DNA of 64,000 bases from Eubacterium sp. (GCA_015655975.1 DVEP01000024.1:38282-102281); one strand, 5' to 3'; shown: positions 23,971 to 34,500, counted from the stretch's first letter. Translations and numbers: made by a program. Notes: generated by a model not told the origin, from the sequence alone.

Positions 23971-24780
23971 CTATTCACCGAGATATTCGGAAAATTGCTC
24001 GCTTTTGACTTTCTCGTTGTTGTTTTCAACAATTCTGTCAACAAAGGAGAGCGGATGCTTTCTCTTTTTCAGGTCTTCTGTGTACTTCATTGAAACTGCA
24101 ATGAAAATGAGGAAAATATACGGCATTCCGAGATTTGTTTCAAGAAGTGAATTGATAATCATAGGAGCAAGTTTTTCAGCCGCAGAGCCAAGCGCTGCGC
24201 TTCGTATTCCGCCGAGGAAAAGACCTGCTTCCCAACCGAATTGTACAAGAATACCGATTGCGAGTAACCACGGCATATTGATTTGTTCTTTTCTCTTTTT
24301 GTGAGATATGTTCCAAATTATAATTCCTAAATATCCTACAAAAAGGATAATTGCCATGTATCCGTGATATGCGCCTGTTGTTCTTTGAATTGTGATTAGA
24401 TTTTCTCCTGTGCCGAATGTTTTTGTTATGAGAGGACAACAAAGCCACCAGCCCAAAATCAGCGTTGTCCATTCAAAAAGATGTTTGTCTTTTGAAATCC
24501 ACAGCCATATCCAAACAAAGTTTGTAAAGCCGTAACTCATTGACATCCAAAGCAGTACCCAAAACAGATTGTACCCTTCCGAGATACTTCTTGAGTGAGT
24601 AAGCAGGTGGAAAATTCCGTAATCTACAATTTGATAAAGAACACCTGCCAACAATCCTACAATGACTGTTGCGTACTTCTTTTTGTAAAGTAAAAGACCG
24701 GCAAAAACTACAAGAAATCCGATGTCAAGCCACATATACAGTGGGTCGAATACTCGTTGGGCAACAACTTCCATTCCCAC
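23971..24780 (-). CDS. Hypothetical polytopic membrane protein (about seven helices)
   Basis: 269 residues, not recognised as a named family. About seven hydrophobic segments are visible, including MWLDIGFLVVFAGLLLY, TVIVGLLAGVLYQIVDYG, ILGWWLCCPLI, AIILFVGYLGIIIW and IFLIFIAVSM. The loops are aromatic-rich and contain TGAYHGYM and WEAGLFLGGIRS. The C-terminal 35 residues are charged and cytoplasmic. I chose the GTG at 24780 because GGGGG (minus strand, 24792-24788) lies 7 bases before it; an ATG at 24774 is two codons further in, and an upstream TTG at 24825 has no ribosome site. It is monocistronic and convergent with the mgl operon. Confidence 0.75.
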   Translation of the reverse strand: MGMEVVAQRVFDPLYMWLDIGFLVVFAGLLLYKKKYATVIVGLLAGVLYQIVDYGIFHLLTHSRSISEGYNLFWVLLWMSMSYGFTNFVWIWLWISKDKHLFEWTTLILGWWLCCPLITKTFGTGENLITIQRTTGAYHGYMAIILFVGYLGIIIWNISHKKRKEQINMPWLLAIGILVQFGWEAGLFLGGIRSAALGSAAEKLAPMIINSLLETNLGMPYIFLIFIAVSMKYTEDLKKRKHPLSFVDRIVENNNEKVKSEQFSEYLGE

Positions 24781-24916
24781 AATAACACCCCCGTTAATTT
24801 GAATTTTTAAGTTGCTATTTGCCAATTTCAGTATAGTTCAGAAAAAAAGTAATGTCAATGTAATTAATAGACAATAAATTTAGCGTGAGTTTGGCACATT
24901 TTACAATTAAAAAATT

Positions 24917-24957
24917 AAAAAGACAGGCATACTTTTTCGTTTGTGCCTGTCTTTTTT
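24917..24957. terminator. Terminator downstream of trxB
   Basis: AAAGACAGGCA (24919-24929) and TGCCTGTCTTT (24944-24954), 11 pairs, flanked by A and T runs on both sides, so it can stop transcription in either direction. It lies 11 bases beyond the trxB stop on the minus strand. Confidence 0.88.
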
Positions 24958-24967
24958 ACTGTTTATT

Positions 24968-25885
24968 CTATATTCGGTTTAAATATTCGCAAACTTTTGT
25001 GGCAGAAACAGCGCCGTCAGCGGCGGCAGTTGCAAGTTGTCTGACATTTTTTGTTCTGCAATCGCCTGCGACAAAAACTCCGTCAATGTTTGTTTCACAG
25101 TTTTCGTCGGCTTTTATATAACCGAAATTGTCTGTCTCTACCGTGTTTTTGAACTCGGCAGTGTTCGGCATCTGACCGACAGCAACAAATATGCCGTCAA
25201 CCGAGAGAGTTGTTTTTTCATTTGAAATTTTATTCAAAATATCTATACTCTCTATTGAGTTTTCTCCGTTCAATTTTTCTGCAACAGAGTCTAAAACAAA
25301 GACAACATTTTCTTTTTCTTGAAGTCTGTTTACAAGTGTTTGCTCTCCTCGAAATTCTTTTCTGCGATGAACAAGGTAAACTTTTTTGCATATATTGGAC
25401 AGATATGACGCGTCTTCAAGAGCAGTGTTTCCTCCGCCGATAACTGCAACCGTTTTGCCTTTGTAGAACATTCCGTCACAGGTTGCACAGTAGGAAATTC
25501 CTTTGCCGATGAAATCTTTTTCATTCTCCAAACCGAGAGGTCGGTTTGAAGCGCCTGTCGCTATGATGATGCCGTCGCATTCGTAGGTGTTTTCGGCGGT
25601 GATAACTTTTTTCGGAGAACCGTTTTTTATTTCCAAAACCTTTTCATTTGAAAACTCTGCGTTTAATTTTTCTGCCTGAGTTTTTAAATTCATTGCAAAT
25701 TCAAAACCTGAAATGTTTTCGATTGCAGGGTAGTTTTCAATTTTCTGAGTATTAATGATTTGACCGCCGTAAAACTCACTTTCTAAAACAAGCGCCTGCT
25801 TTCCTGCCCGTCGGCAGTATATTGCGGCAGTCAGTCCTGCCGTTCCGCCTCCGATTATGACTATTTCTTTTTTTAAAATACCCAT
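24968..25885 (-). CDS. trxB: Thioredoxin reductase
   Basis: 305-residue flavoprotein that passes electrons from NADPH to thioredoxin. It has the FAD site GGGTAGLTAAIYCRRAG (about residues 12-28), the redox-active CATC in ISYCATCDGMFY (about residues 132-143), the NADPH loop GGGNTALEDA and the closing FAD motif GVFVAGDCR near residue 270. It is the second gene of a trxA-trxB operon with only 4 bases between the genes. The ATG at 25885 is the only well-placed start. Confidence 0.96.
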   Translation of the reverse strand: MGILKKEIVIIGGGTAGLTAAIYCRRAGKQALVLESEFYGGQIINTQKIENYPAIENISGFEFAMNLKTQAEKLNAEFSNEKVLEIKNGSPKKVITAENTYECDGIIIATGASNRPLGLENEKDFIGKGISYCATCDGMFYKGKTVAVIGGGNTALEDASYLSNICKKVYLVHRRKEFRGEQTLVNRLQEKENVVFVLDSVAEKLNGENSIESIDILNKISNEKTTLSVDGIFVAVGQMPNTAEFKNTVETDNFGYIKADENCETNIDGVFVAGDCRTKNVRQLATAAADGAVSATKVCEYLNRI

Positions 25886-25889
25886 AATA

Positions 25890-26204
25890 TTATGCTTCTC
25901 CTAAAAATTGAAGAATGTTTGATTTCGGCATAAATCCTGAAATTCTGTCAACTTCTTCGCCGTTTTTTATGATAACTAAAGTCGGTATAGATTTGATGTC
26001 AAATTTTGTTGCAAGTTCGTTTTCTTCGTCAACATTTATTTTAACAAATTTGAAGTCGTCTTTTTCGTTTGCAATTTCGTCAATTACAGGCGCAAGCATT
26101 TTACAGGGACCGCACCAGGAAGCCCAAAAGTCAACCAATACAGGTCTTTGAGAGTTGATAACTTCTTCCGTAAAATTGTCTATACTAATATTTAATGGTT
26201 TCAT
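25890..26204 (-). CDS. trxA: Thioredoxin
   Basis: 104-residue classical thioredoxin, a cytosolic dithiol reductant. The active site is WCGPC with Cys31 and Cys34 in the DFWASW context, followed by MLAPVIDEIA, the conserved DEENELATKFDIKSIPTL segment with the cis-proline, and the terminal GEEVDRISGF. GGAGAA precedes the ATG. It is coupled to trxB, and upstream lies a palindromic site that may be a redox or other regulator target. Confidence 0.97.
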   Translation of the reverse strand: MKPLNISIDNFTEEVINSQRPVLVDFWASWCGPCKMLAPVIDEIANEKDDFKFVKINVDEENELATKFDIKSIPTLVIIKNGEEVDRISGFMPKSNILQFLGEA

Positions 26205-26249
26205 AATATTTTCTCCTTTGTTTTGTATTAAAATATTTATATATTTTTA

Positions 26250-26273
26250 AGTACACTATGTTCAATATGTACT
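26250..26273 (-). promoter_or_regulatory. Palindromic candidate operator at the trxA promoter
   Basis: AGTACA (26250-26255) and TGTACT (26268-26273) form an inverted repeat with a 12-base centre. On the minus strand TTGAAC lies within it, and TATAAA follows about 18 bases on, so a bound protein would cover the -35. The regulator is not identifiable. Confidence 0.3.
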
Positions 26274-26325
26274 ATGTTTATAGTTTACCACATAATTGTT
26301 AAAAATTCTACTTTTTTATTTTAAC

Positions 26326-26354
26326 TTGCTACATTTTTAAATTTATTGTATAAT
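26326..26354 (+). promoter_or_regulatory. Promoter of tex
   Basis: TTGCTA (26326-26331) and TATAAT (26349-26354), 17-base spacer. The predicted start lies about 20 bases before the AAAGGA ribosome site of tex. Confidence 0.55.
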
Positions 26355-26384
26355 TTCATTGTTTAATAAAGAAAGGATTTTTGT

Positions 26385-28532
26385 ATGGATATTATTTCAC
26401 AAATTGCAAAAGAATTTTCAGTAAATGAAAAGAAACTTGAAGCAACTGTTAAATTGATTGACGAGGGCAATACAATTCCGTTCATTGCCCGCTATCGAAA
26501 AGAAGTTACAGGTTCGCTTGACGACCAAATTTTGAGAGAGATTAACGACAGGCTTGCCTATTTGAGAAATCTTGAAGAACAAAAGCAAAAAGTTTTTGCT
26601 TCAATCGAAGAACAGGGACAAATGACAGACGAGTTGGCAAACGCTCTTGAAAGTGCGTCAACTTTAACGGAGATTGAAGATATATACAGACCGTACAGAC
26701 CGAAAAGAAAGACCAGAGCTTCCGTTGCAAAAGCAAAAGGTTTGCAGGGCTTGGCAGATTTTATATATGAACAGGCTAAAAATTGCGGTTCGGTTTATGA
26801 AGAAGCAGAAAAATATTTAAACGAAGAAGTTGAAACCGTTGAGGACGCGATAAACGGTGCAAAAGACATTATTGCAGAGTTTATTTCCGACGATGCAAAC
26901 GGCAGAAAGAGAATTCGCTATTCGTGCAAACGAAACGGTGTGATTGTGAGTGAAAAGGCACAAGACGATTTGGGCGTATATGAAATGTATGCCGAATACA
27001 GCGAGCCTGTTTCAAAAATTGCCCATCACAGAGTTCTTGCGCTCAATCGAGGAGAAAAAGAAGGCTTTTTAAAAGTCAGTTTGAATTTTGACAAGGAAAA
27101 CGCCATCGCTATTTTGCAACAACTTCATATCAAAGGTACGGGCAAGTGCTCCGATATTGTTGCAGAGGCTGTTGAAGATTCGTATTCCAGACTCATTTTT
27201 CCGAGTATCGAAAGGGAAATACGAAACGAACTTACAGACTTGGCAAGTGAAAGCGCCATTAAAGTTTTTTCAGGAAATACAAGACAACTTTTGATGCAGC
27301 CTCCTGTGAAAGGCAATGTTACAATAGGTCTTGACCCCGGTTACAGAACGGGTTGTAAAGTTGCCGTTGTAGATGAAAACGGAAATGTTCTTGATACTTC
27401 CGTTATTTATTGCGCACCTCCTCACAATAAAGTGGCAGAGGCTAAAAAAATAATTGCAGATTTAGTTAAAAAGTACAATGTAAAAATGTTTGCTATAGGT
27501 AACGGTACGGCGTCTCACGAAACAGAAGTTTTTGCCGCCGATTTGATTAAAGAATTGGACAGAGGCATTACTTATATGGTTGTCAGCGAAGCGGGAGCAT
27601 CCGTGTACTCTGCGTCTAAACTTGCGGCAGAAGAATTCCCTGAATATGATGTTTCTCTGCGTTCTGCCGTATCTATTGCAAGAAGATTGCAGGACCCTCT
27701 TGCAGAACTTGTAAAAATAGACCCTAAAGCTATCGGAGTCGGTCAATATCAACACGATATGCCTCAAAAAGAACTCAACGGCGCGCTCGACGGAGTTGTG
27801 GAAGACTGCGTAAACTCTGTCGGTGTAGATTTGAACACCGCTTCTGCACAACTTCTCTCAAGAGTAGCAGGAATTTCAACCGCCGTTGCAAAAAATATTG
27901 TAGATTTCAGAAAAGAAAACGGAGGTTTTACTTCTCGCTCCGAACTTAAAAAGGTAAAAAAACTCGGACCGAAAGCGTTTGAACAGTGTGCAGGCTTTTT
28001 GCGCGTCAGAGAAAGCAAAAATGTGCTTGATTCAACAGCCGTTCATCCTGAAAGTTACGATGTTGCAAAAAAACTTTTGAGTATTTGTTCCGTAAGTGAT
28101 GAAGATATAAGAAACGGCAATACTTCTGCAATATCGCTCATAGCAAAAACAAACGGAACATCCGCGCTTGCTAAAGAATTGGGCGTCGGAGAGCCGACAC
28201 TTGTTGATATTATAAAAGAAATTCAAAAACCCGGCAGAGACCCGAGAGATGAACTTCCTCCGCCGATGCTCAGAACAGATATTATGGGTATGGAAGATTT
28301 AAAAGAGGGTATGGAACTGAAAGGCACTGTAAGAAATGTTATAGACTTCGGCGCGTTTGTAGATATAGGTGTACATCAGGACGGACTTGTGCACATCTCT
28401 CAAATAACGAATAAGTTTATAAAACATCCGTCAGATGTTCTCAAGGTAGGAGACATTGTAACGGTTTGGGTGCTGTCTGTTGATGTGAACAAAAAACGCA
28501 TCTCTTTAACAATGAAAAACCCGAATAAATAA
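26385..28532 (+). CDS. tex: Tex-family RNA-binding protein (YhgF)
   Basis: 715-residue nucleic-acid-binding protein related to Spt6, linked in other bacteria to transcription and stress tolerance. Domains in order: N-terminal helical Tex domain with GNTIPFIARYRKEVTG (28-43) and the YRPYRPKRKTRASVAKAKGL block; YqgF/RNase H-like fold with IGLDPGYRTGCKVAVVD (about residues 310-326) and GNGTASHETE; helix-hairpin-helix repeats with LNTASAQLLSRVAGI; and a C-terminal S1 domain from about 640 with VDIGVHQDGLVHISQ. Length and order are standard. Transcribed alone, divergent from trxA. Confidence 0.96.
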   Translation: MDIISQIAKEFSVNEKKLEATVKLIDEGNTIPFIARYRKEVTGSLDDQILREINDRLAYLRNLEEQKQKVFASIEEQGQMTDELANALESASTLTEIEDIYRPYRPKRKTRASVAKAKGLQGLADFIYEQAKNCGSVYEEAEKYLNEEVETVEDAINGAKDIIAEFISDDANGRKRIRYSCKRNGVIVSEKAQDDLGVYEMYAEYSEPVSKIAHHRVLALNRGEKEGFLKVSLNFDKENAIAILQQLHIKGTGKCSDIVAEAVEDSYSRLIFPSIEREIRNELTDLASESAIKVFSGNTRQLLMQPPVKGNVTIGLDPGYRTGCKVAVVDENGNVLDTSVIYCAPPHNKVAEAKKIIADLVKKYNVKMFAIGNGTASHETEVFAADLIKELDRGITYMVVSEAGASVYSASKLAAEEFPEYDVSLRSAVSIARRLQDPLAELVKIDPKAIGVGQYQHDMPQKELNGALDGVVEDCVNSVGVDLNTASAQLLSRVAGISTAVAKNIVDFRKENGGFTSRSELKKVKKLGPKAFEQCAGFLRVRESKNVLDSTAVHPESYDVAKKLLSICSVSDEDIRNGNTSAISLIAKTNGTSALAKELGVGEPTLVDIIKEIQKPGRDPRDELPPPMLRTDIMGMEDLKEGMELKGTVRNVIDFGAFVDIGVHQDGLVHISQITNKFIKHPSDVLKVGDIVTVWVLSVDVNKKRISLTMKNPNK

Positions 28533-28535
28533 TAT

Positions 28536-28602
28536 AAAAAAGCAGACGAAATGATGTGCAGTAAGGTAACTTCCTAAAATCACATCATTAAGTCTGCTTT
28601 TT
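28536..28602. terminator. Two-part hairpin terminator between tex and the convergent small gene
   Basis: Outer stem AAAAGCAGAC (ending 28547) / GTCTGCTTTT (from 28592) and inner stem ATGATGTG (28551-28558) / CACATCAT (28581-28588), with A run on the left and T run on the right, so it can act on both strands. Begins 4 bases after the tex stop. Confidence 0.85.
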
Positions 28603-28611
28603 GCTTAAAAA

Positions 28612-28914
28612 TTACTTGTCAATAATAATATATCCTGTACCTGAATAGTATTTTTGACACATTTGAATTCTTCTTTTGTGTTTTTCTTTTCGCATTTCTT
28701 CCTTTTCTTTGCTTTTCTGTCTGTTTTCTTTTATAATGATTACGGATGCAAAAACTACCGCAAAGAGTATAACTTCAAGCGCTATTGAAATTTTTATAAG
28801 AAAAAAGTTGTTGTCTAAAAGTAAAACGGGCAGGCTGAAAGTTGCGTAACCTATTGCAAATGAACAAATTGTAAGCAACAATGATTTTAATATTTTTTTG
28901 AAATTGTTTTTCAT
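28612..28914 (-). CDS. Small two-helix membrane protein (100 residues)
   Basis: Not recognised. Two hydrophobic segments (about residues 10-32 and 40-61) are followed by a strongly basic, charged stretch (KENRQKSKEKEEMRKEKHK) and a short hydrophobic end. GGAGGAG on the minus strand is well placed before the ATG. It is convergent with tex and shares its terminator. The basic tail suggests a cytoplasmic C-terminus that could bind nucleic acid or acidic lipids, but this is speculation. Confidence 0.65.
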   Translation of the reverse strand: MKNNFKKILKSLLLTICSFAIGYATFSLPVLLLDNNFFLIKISIALEVILFAVVFASVIIIKENRQKSKEKEEMRKEKHKRRIQMCQKYYSGTGYIIIDK

Positions 28915-28986
28915 AAAAACTCCTCCTTTGCTCTACAAGTTCATTTTAGCAAAAGGAAAATTTAATTCAATATTGCAGACGGACAG

Positions 28987-29009
28987 GGTACTTATAATGG
29001 TACTTATAA
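28987..29009. repeat. Short tandem repeat in front of the pyr operon
   Basis: GGTACTTATAA occurs at 28987-28997 and again at 28999-29009 (12-base period), about 140 bases before the pyr promoter. The rest of the 287-base gap is AT-rich with no gene or attenuator visible. Confidence 0.5.
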
Positions 29010-29147
29010 AACAAATGTTTTAAAAAAATATTGACAAAATTCAACAAATTAGTACATTTGTTCTGCTTTGAAAATACTGCTGAAAAACGCGTGTTTTACG
29101 CCGATTTTTTAAGTGAAAATATTTTATAAAATAATTAAAAATAATTG

Positions 29148-29176
29148 TTGACTTTATTATATTAATACTTTATAAT
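29148..29176 (+). promoter_or_regulatory. pyr operon promoter, almost no leader
   Basis: TTGACT (29148-29153) and TATAAT (29171-29176), 17-base spacer. The expected start near 29183 leaves about 20 bases to the pyrC ATG, just room for the ribosome site GGAAAGGA (29185-29192). There is therefore no space for a PyrR-type attenuator or anti-terminator. Confidence 0.7.
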
Positions 29177-29201
29177 ACCGTGTTGGAAAGGAATGTGTTT
29201 T

Positions 29202-30485
29202 ATGACTGTTCTGTTTAAAGACGCTCTTGTTTATCAAAACAAAGAGTTTAAAAAAATGAATGTTTTAATACGAGGCTCGGTTATTGAAGGCCTTAGTGTT
29301 TCCTTTTCTGATATTTATACAACAGATATTAATCGTGTTGTTGATTGTAAGAGCAAATATTTATTGTTGCCGGGTTTTGCAGATGTTCATGTTCATCTTC
29401 GAGAGCCCGGTTTTTCTTATAAGGAAACGATTAAAACAGGTACTATGGCAGGCGCAAAGTCGGGCTATACTTTGCTTTGTACAATGCCAAATCTTAAACC
29501 GTCACCCGATTGTGCAGAAAATCTTAAAGTTCAGACAGATATTATTAAAAAAGACGCTGTAATAGATGTTTTGCCGTTTGGTACCATCACTAAAAACAGG
29601 CTTGGCGTCGGCGAACTTATCAATTTCGATGAAATCAAGGACGATGTTGTCGGTTTTTCCGACGACGGCACGGGTGTGCAAACTGCCGAACTTATGGAAG
29701 AGGCAATGAAAAAGTGTGCAAAAATCGGCAAAGTCATTTCTGCGCATTGTGAAGACAATTCTTTGCTTCACGGCGGATATATTCACGACGGAGAATATTG
29801 CAGGAAAAACAATCACAAGGGCATTTGCTCCGAGTCGGAGTGGGGACCTATAAAAAGAGATTTAAAGCTTGCTGAAAAAACAGGCTGCCGCTACCATGTT
29901 TGCCATATTTCAACAAAAGAGAGTGTTGAACTCATACGAGAGGCAAAGAAAAAAGGCGTAAATGTAACTTGTGAAACAGCACCTCACTATCTTGTGCTTT
30001 GCGACGAAGATTTAAAAGACGAAGGCAGATTCAAAATGAACCCGCCATTAAGGTCTTCTGCTGACAGAGACGCTCTGATTGAGGGAATAAAAGACGGCAC
30101 TGTTGACGCAATAGCAACGGACCACGCTCCGCACAGTGAAGATGAAAAATCAAGAGGTCTGGCAAAAAGTGCAATGGGAGTTGTAGGACTTGAAACTGCG
30201 TTCCCTATATTATATACTAAACTTGTAAGAAACGGCATCATATCACTTGAACGGCTTGTTGAATTGATGTGTGTTGCGCCGAGAAAAATTTTCAATCTCA
30301 AAGGCGGAGAAATAAAGGCAGGCGAGTCTGCCGATTTGTGCTTGATAGATTTGGAAAAGCAATTTACGGTTGAGCCCGAAAAGTTTTTGAGCAAAGGGCG
30401 TTCCACACCGTTTGAAAATATGAAATTACAAGGTGAAAACCTTTTAACTGTATTGAGAGGAGAAATTGTTTATGAAGCCTTATAA
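29202..30485 (+). CDS. pyrC: Dihydroorotase
   Basis: 427 residues, type I dihydroorotase, converting N-carbamoyl-aspartate to dihydroorotate, third step of UMP synthesis. Zinc motif DVHVHLREPGF near residues 59-69, catalytic/metal positions in ISAHCEDN, YHVCHISTKES and ATDHAPHS, and a C-terminal AESADLCLIDLE strand are all present. I chose the ATG at 29202, well spaced from GGAAAGGA; an ATG at 29193 abuts the ribosome site. First gene of the pyrimidine operon; its last 14 bases overlap carA. Confidence 0.96.
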   Translation: MTVLFKDALVYQNKEFKKMNVLIRGSVIEGLSVSFSDIYTTDINRVVDCKSKYLLLPGFADVHVHLREPGFSYKETIKTGTMAGAKSGYTLLCTMPNLKPSPDCAENLKVQTDIIKKDAVIDVLPFGTITKNRLGVGELINFDEIKDDVVGFSDDGTGVQTAELMEEAMKKCAKIGKVISAHCEDNSLLHGGYIHDGEYCRKNNHKGICSESEWGPIKRDLKLAEKTGCRYHVCHISTKESVELIREAKKKGVNVTCETAPHYLVLCDEDLKDEGRFKMNPPLRSSADRDALIEGIKDGTVDAIATDHAPHSEDEKSRGLAKSAMGVVGLETAFPILYTKLVRNGIISLERLVELMCVAPRKIFNLKGGEIKAGESADLCLIDLEKQFTVEPEKFLSKGRSTPFENMKLQGENLLTVLRGEIVYEAL

Positions 30486-31560
30486 CAAAAAAATTGTGCT
30501 TGAAAACGGGCAGGAATTTTACGGCTATGGTTTCGGTTCGGACCGTGAAGCAGTAAATGAAATTGTTTTCAACACATCTATGGTAGGTTACCAGGAAATT
30601 GTTTCAGACCCGAGTTATACCGACCAAATGGTATGTATGACATATCCTTTGATTGGCAACTATGGTATGACAGACGAAGACTACGAAACAAAGATGCCCA
30701 CTCTCGGCGGACTTATTGTGAGAGAATACAACGATATTCCGTCAAACTTCAGGTACACGAAAACGCTCGGCGAAGTTTTGGATGAGTACAACATTCCGGG
30801 TATTTACGGTGTAGATACAAGAAAAATAACAAGAATAATTCGTGATGAGGGCAGTCAGAAAGTCATCATAACAAACGCAGATGTTCCGACAGAAGACGCA
30901 TTGAAAAAACTCAGAGAGTATCAAATTCCGACCGATATGGTTTCAAGAGTTTCCTGCAAAAAGCGTTGGTATTCGAGAACGCCTAATCATAAGTATGATG
31001 TTGTTGCTATCGACTGCGGAATTAAACTCAATATCGTGAGAAAACTCAATGAAAAAGGCTGCAATGTAACAGTTGTACCGTACAACACTTCTGCAGAAGA
31101 AATCTTGAAAATGCAGCCCGACGGTCTTTTCCTTTCAAACGGCCCGGGAGACCCCGAAAATGTACAGACGGTCATTGAGGTTGTGCAAAAATTGAAAGGC
31201 AAACTTCCTATTTTCGGAATTTGTCTCGGACATCAAATGATTTCTCTTGCTATGGGAGCAAAAACATTTAAAATGAAATTCGGACACAGAGGCGGTAACC
31301 ACCCTGTAAAAAATCTTCAAACAGGCAAGATAGAAATCACTTCTCAAAACCACAGCTATGCGGTAGATTCAAAGTCTGTTGAAGATACAGAACTTGAAAT
31401 TACACATATCAATTTGCTTGACAAAACTGCAGAAGGTGTTGAGTGTAAAAAATACAAAATGTTCTCAGTGCAATACCACCCTGAAAGCGCACCGGGACCG
31501 CAGGACAGTTCATATTTGTTTGACAAATTTATTGATTTGATGAAAAAGGAGGAAGCGTAA
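30472..31560 (+). CDS. carA: Carbamoyl-phosphate synthase, small (glutaminase) subunit
   Basis: 362 residues. Hydrolyses glutamine and passes ammonia to CarB for carbamoyl phosphate, used by both pyrimidine and arginine synthesis (argF is in this window). The N-terminal domain has GSDREAVNEIVFNTSMVGYQ and ITRIIRDEGS. The C-terminal class I amidotransferase has SNGPGDP, the nucleophile cysteine in FGICLGHQM, and the histidine/glutamate pair in VQYHPESAPGP. Start at ATG 30472 follows AGAGGAGA. It overlaps pyrC and abuts carB with no gap. Confidence 0.97.
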   Translation: MKPYNKKIVLENGQEFYGYGFGSDREAVNEIVFNTSMVGYQEIVSDPSYTDQMVCMTYPLIGNYGMTDEDYETKMPTLGGLIVREYNDIPSNFRYTKTLGEVLDEYNIPGIYGVDTRKITRIIRDEGSQKVIITNADVPTEDALKKLREYQIPTDMVSRVSCKKRWYSRTPNHKYDVVAIDCGIKLNIVRKLNEKGCNVTVVPYNTSAEEILKMQPDGLFLSNGPGDPENVQTVIEVVQKLKGKLPIFGICLGHQMISLAMGAKTFKMKFGHRGGNHPVKNLQTGKIEITSQNHSYAVDSKSVEDTELEITHINLLDKTAEGVECKKYKMFSVQYHPESAPGPQDSSYLFDKFIDLMKKEEA

Positions 31561-34500
31561 GTGCCGAAAAGAACAGATATTCATAAAGTACTTGTAATAG
31601 GCTCAGGTCCTATCGTAATAGGACAGGCTGCCGAATTTGACTACGCGGGAACACAGGCTTGCCTTGCCCTTCGCGAAGAAGGCTATGAGGTTGTGCTTAT
31701 CAACTCTAACCCTGCAACAATTATGACAGACACAGACATTGCCGACAAGGTTTATATGGAACCCTTGAATTTGGAATATGTCGCAAGAATCATCCGCCAC
31801 GAAAGACCTGACGCAATTGTTCCCGGTCTCGGCGGTCAAACGGGACTTAACCTTGCAGTTCAACTTGCTAAAAAAGGCATTTTGCAGGAATGCCAGGTTG
31901 AAATTCTCGGCACTTCTTTTGAAAGTATTGAAAGAGCAGAAGACCGCGAACTTTTCAAAGAACTTTGCGAAAGTTTGGGTGAACCTGTACTTCCTTCTGA
32001 AATTGCAAATACTCTTGAAGAGGGACTCAAAGCGGCAGCAGAAATCGGCTATCCTGTTGTTTTAAGACCTGCCTATACTTTGGGCGGTACAGGCGGCGGT
32101 TTTGCCGACGATGAAGAAGAGTGCAGAGAAATGCTTAAAAATGCTCTTGCTTTGTCTCCTGTTCATCAAGTTCTTGTAGAAAAAAGTATCAAGGGCTATA
32201 AAGAAGTTGAGTATGAAGTAATGCGTGATGCTAACGATACGGCAATCACCATTTGTAATATGGAAAATATCGACCCCGTCGGCGTTCATACAGGCGACTC
32301 AATAGTTGTTGCTCCGAGCCAAACTCTTACAAACAAAGAGTACCACATGCTTCGCGATTCTGCTTTGAAAATCATCAGAGAACTCAAAATTGAGGGTGGC
32401 TGTAATGTTCAGTTTGCGCTTGATCCGCACAGTTTTCAATATTATCTTATTGAAGTTAACCCTCGTGTATCCCGTTCTTCTGCGCTTGCATCAAAGGCTT
32501 CGGGTTACCCGATAGCAAGAGTTTCTGCAAAAATCGCAGTAGGTCTTCATCTTGATGAAATCGAACTTGCAAATACTCCTGCATCGTTTGAACCTGCTCT
32601 TGACTATGTTGTTACAAAAGTTGCGCGTTTCCCGTTCGATAAATTCTCGGACGCTAACAATTCGCTCAATACTCAAATGAAAGCAACGGGCGAAGTAATG
32701 AGTATCGGCAGAACGATGGAAGAAAGTTTGCTCAAGGCAATCAGAAGTTTGGAAACAGGCGTTTGCCATATTTACAACAAAAAATTTGACGATTGGTCAA
32801 TAGAATCTTTGCTTGAGTATATTCATACTCCTACTGACGACAGAATTCATGCTATCGCGCAGTTAATTCGTTTTGGGTGCGACTTAAACCTTATCTACAA
32901 CTCAACAAAAATAGATATGTTCTTCCTTGAGAAGATTAGAAACATTGTTGACTTTGAAACAATAATAAAAGAAAATAAAAACAATGTTGAAATTTTAAAA
33001 GACGCCAAAAAGATGGGCGTTTCGGACGAATTTATAGGTATGTTGTGGGGCATGAGTGCGTCGGATGTTTTCTTGATGAGAAAAGAAAACAATATTTTCC
33101 CTGTATATAAAATGATAGATACCTGCGCTTCCGAATTTGACTCCTATGTACCGTATTTTTACTCTACCTATGAAGATGAAAACGAAAGTATAGTTTCGGA
33201 TAAAAAGAAAATCATTGTTCTCGGCTCGGGTCCTATCAGAATAGGTCAGGGCGTAGAGTTCGACTATTCTACCGTTCACGCAATTTGGTCTATCAGAAAT
33301 GCAGGCTATGAAGCAATCATCATCAACAACAACCCCGAAACAGTTTCAACCGACTATACAACTTCGGATAAACTCTATTTCGAGCCCCTTACTGTTGAAG
33401 ATGTAATGAATGTTATTGAACTTGAAAAACCACAGGGCATAGTTGTATCTCTCGGCGGTCAGACTGCAATCAACCTCGCTCCTCCTCTTGACGCTCTCGG
33501 TGTGCCGATTATCGGTACGGATGTTGCTGCTATCGACAAGGCAGAGAACAGAGACAGTTTTGAAAAGATTATGACTGAACTCGGCATTCCGCAACCGACA
33601 GGACAGGCAGTTACGGATATTGAAGAGGGCGTAAAAGTAGCTGACTCAATCGGCTATCCCGTATTGGTAAGACCTTCATTCGTTCTCGGCGGCCGTGCAA
33701 TGCAGATTGTTGCAAACGAAGAAAGCCTTCGCCACTACTTGCAGACGGCAGTTGAAATCAATACAGAACAACCTGTTCTTGTAGATAAATATATAATGGG
33801 CAAGGAACTTGAAGTTGACGCTATTTGCGACGGAGAAAATGTTTTCGTGCCGGGCATTATGGAGCATGTTGAGAGAACAGGCGTTCACTCGGGCGACTCA
33901 ATTTCCGTTTATCCGACATTCAGCGTTTCTCAGGCTGTTAAAGATAAAATTCTTGACTATACCGTTAAACTCGGTAAAGCAATCGGTATTGTAGGTCTGT
34001 ATAACATTCAGTTTATAGCAGACGATGACGACAATGTTTTTGTAATCGAAGTAAACCCTCGTTCTTCAAGAACAGTTCCTTTCCTGAGTAAAGCAACAAG
34101 CGTGAGAATGGCAGATATTGCAACAAAAGTTATTCTCGGTCATTCGCTCAAAGAACAGGGCATTACCGAAGTGTATAAAGAAGAAAAGAAAAGATGGTAT
34201 GTTAAAGCACCTGCTTTCAGTTTCTCTAAACTCAAAGGTATGGACACATATTTAAGCCCTGAAATGAAATCGACAGGCGAGGCAATAGGCTACGACAAGA
34301 GTCTTAAAAGAGCACTTTACAAGGCGCTTCAGTCGTCGGGACTCAATGTTTCCAACTACGGCACCGTTCTTGTAACTATCGCAGACGCAGACAAGGCAAA
34401 CGCGCTTGAACTTGTACAGCGTTTCTATGACCTCGGTTTCAACATTGAGGCAACAAGCGGTACTGCAAAGTATCTTAAAGAACACGGCATTAAAACAAGG

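Noticed and set aside
28915..29201. PyrR attenuator or other leader switch before pyrC
   Set aside because: The promoter lies only about 20 bases from the ribosome site and no terminator/anti-terminator pair can be drawn.
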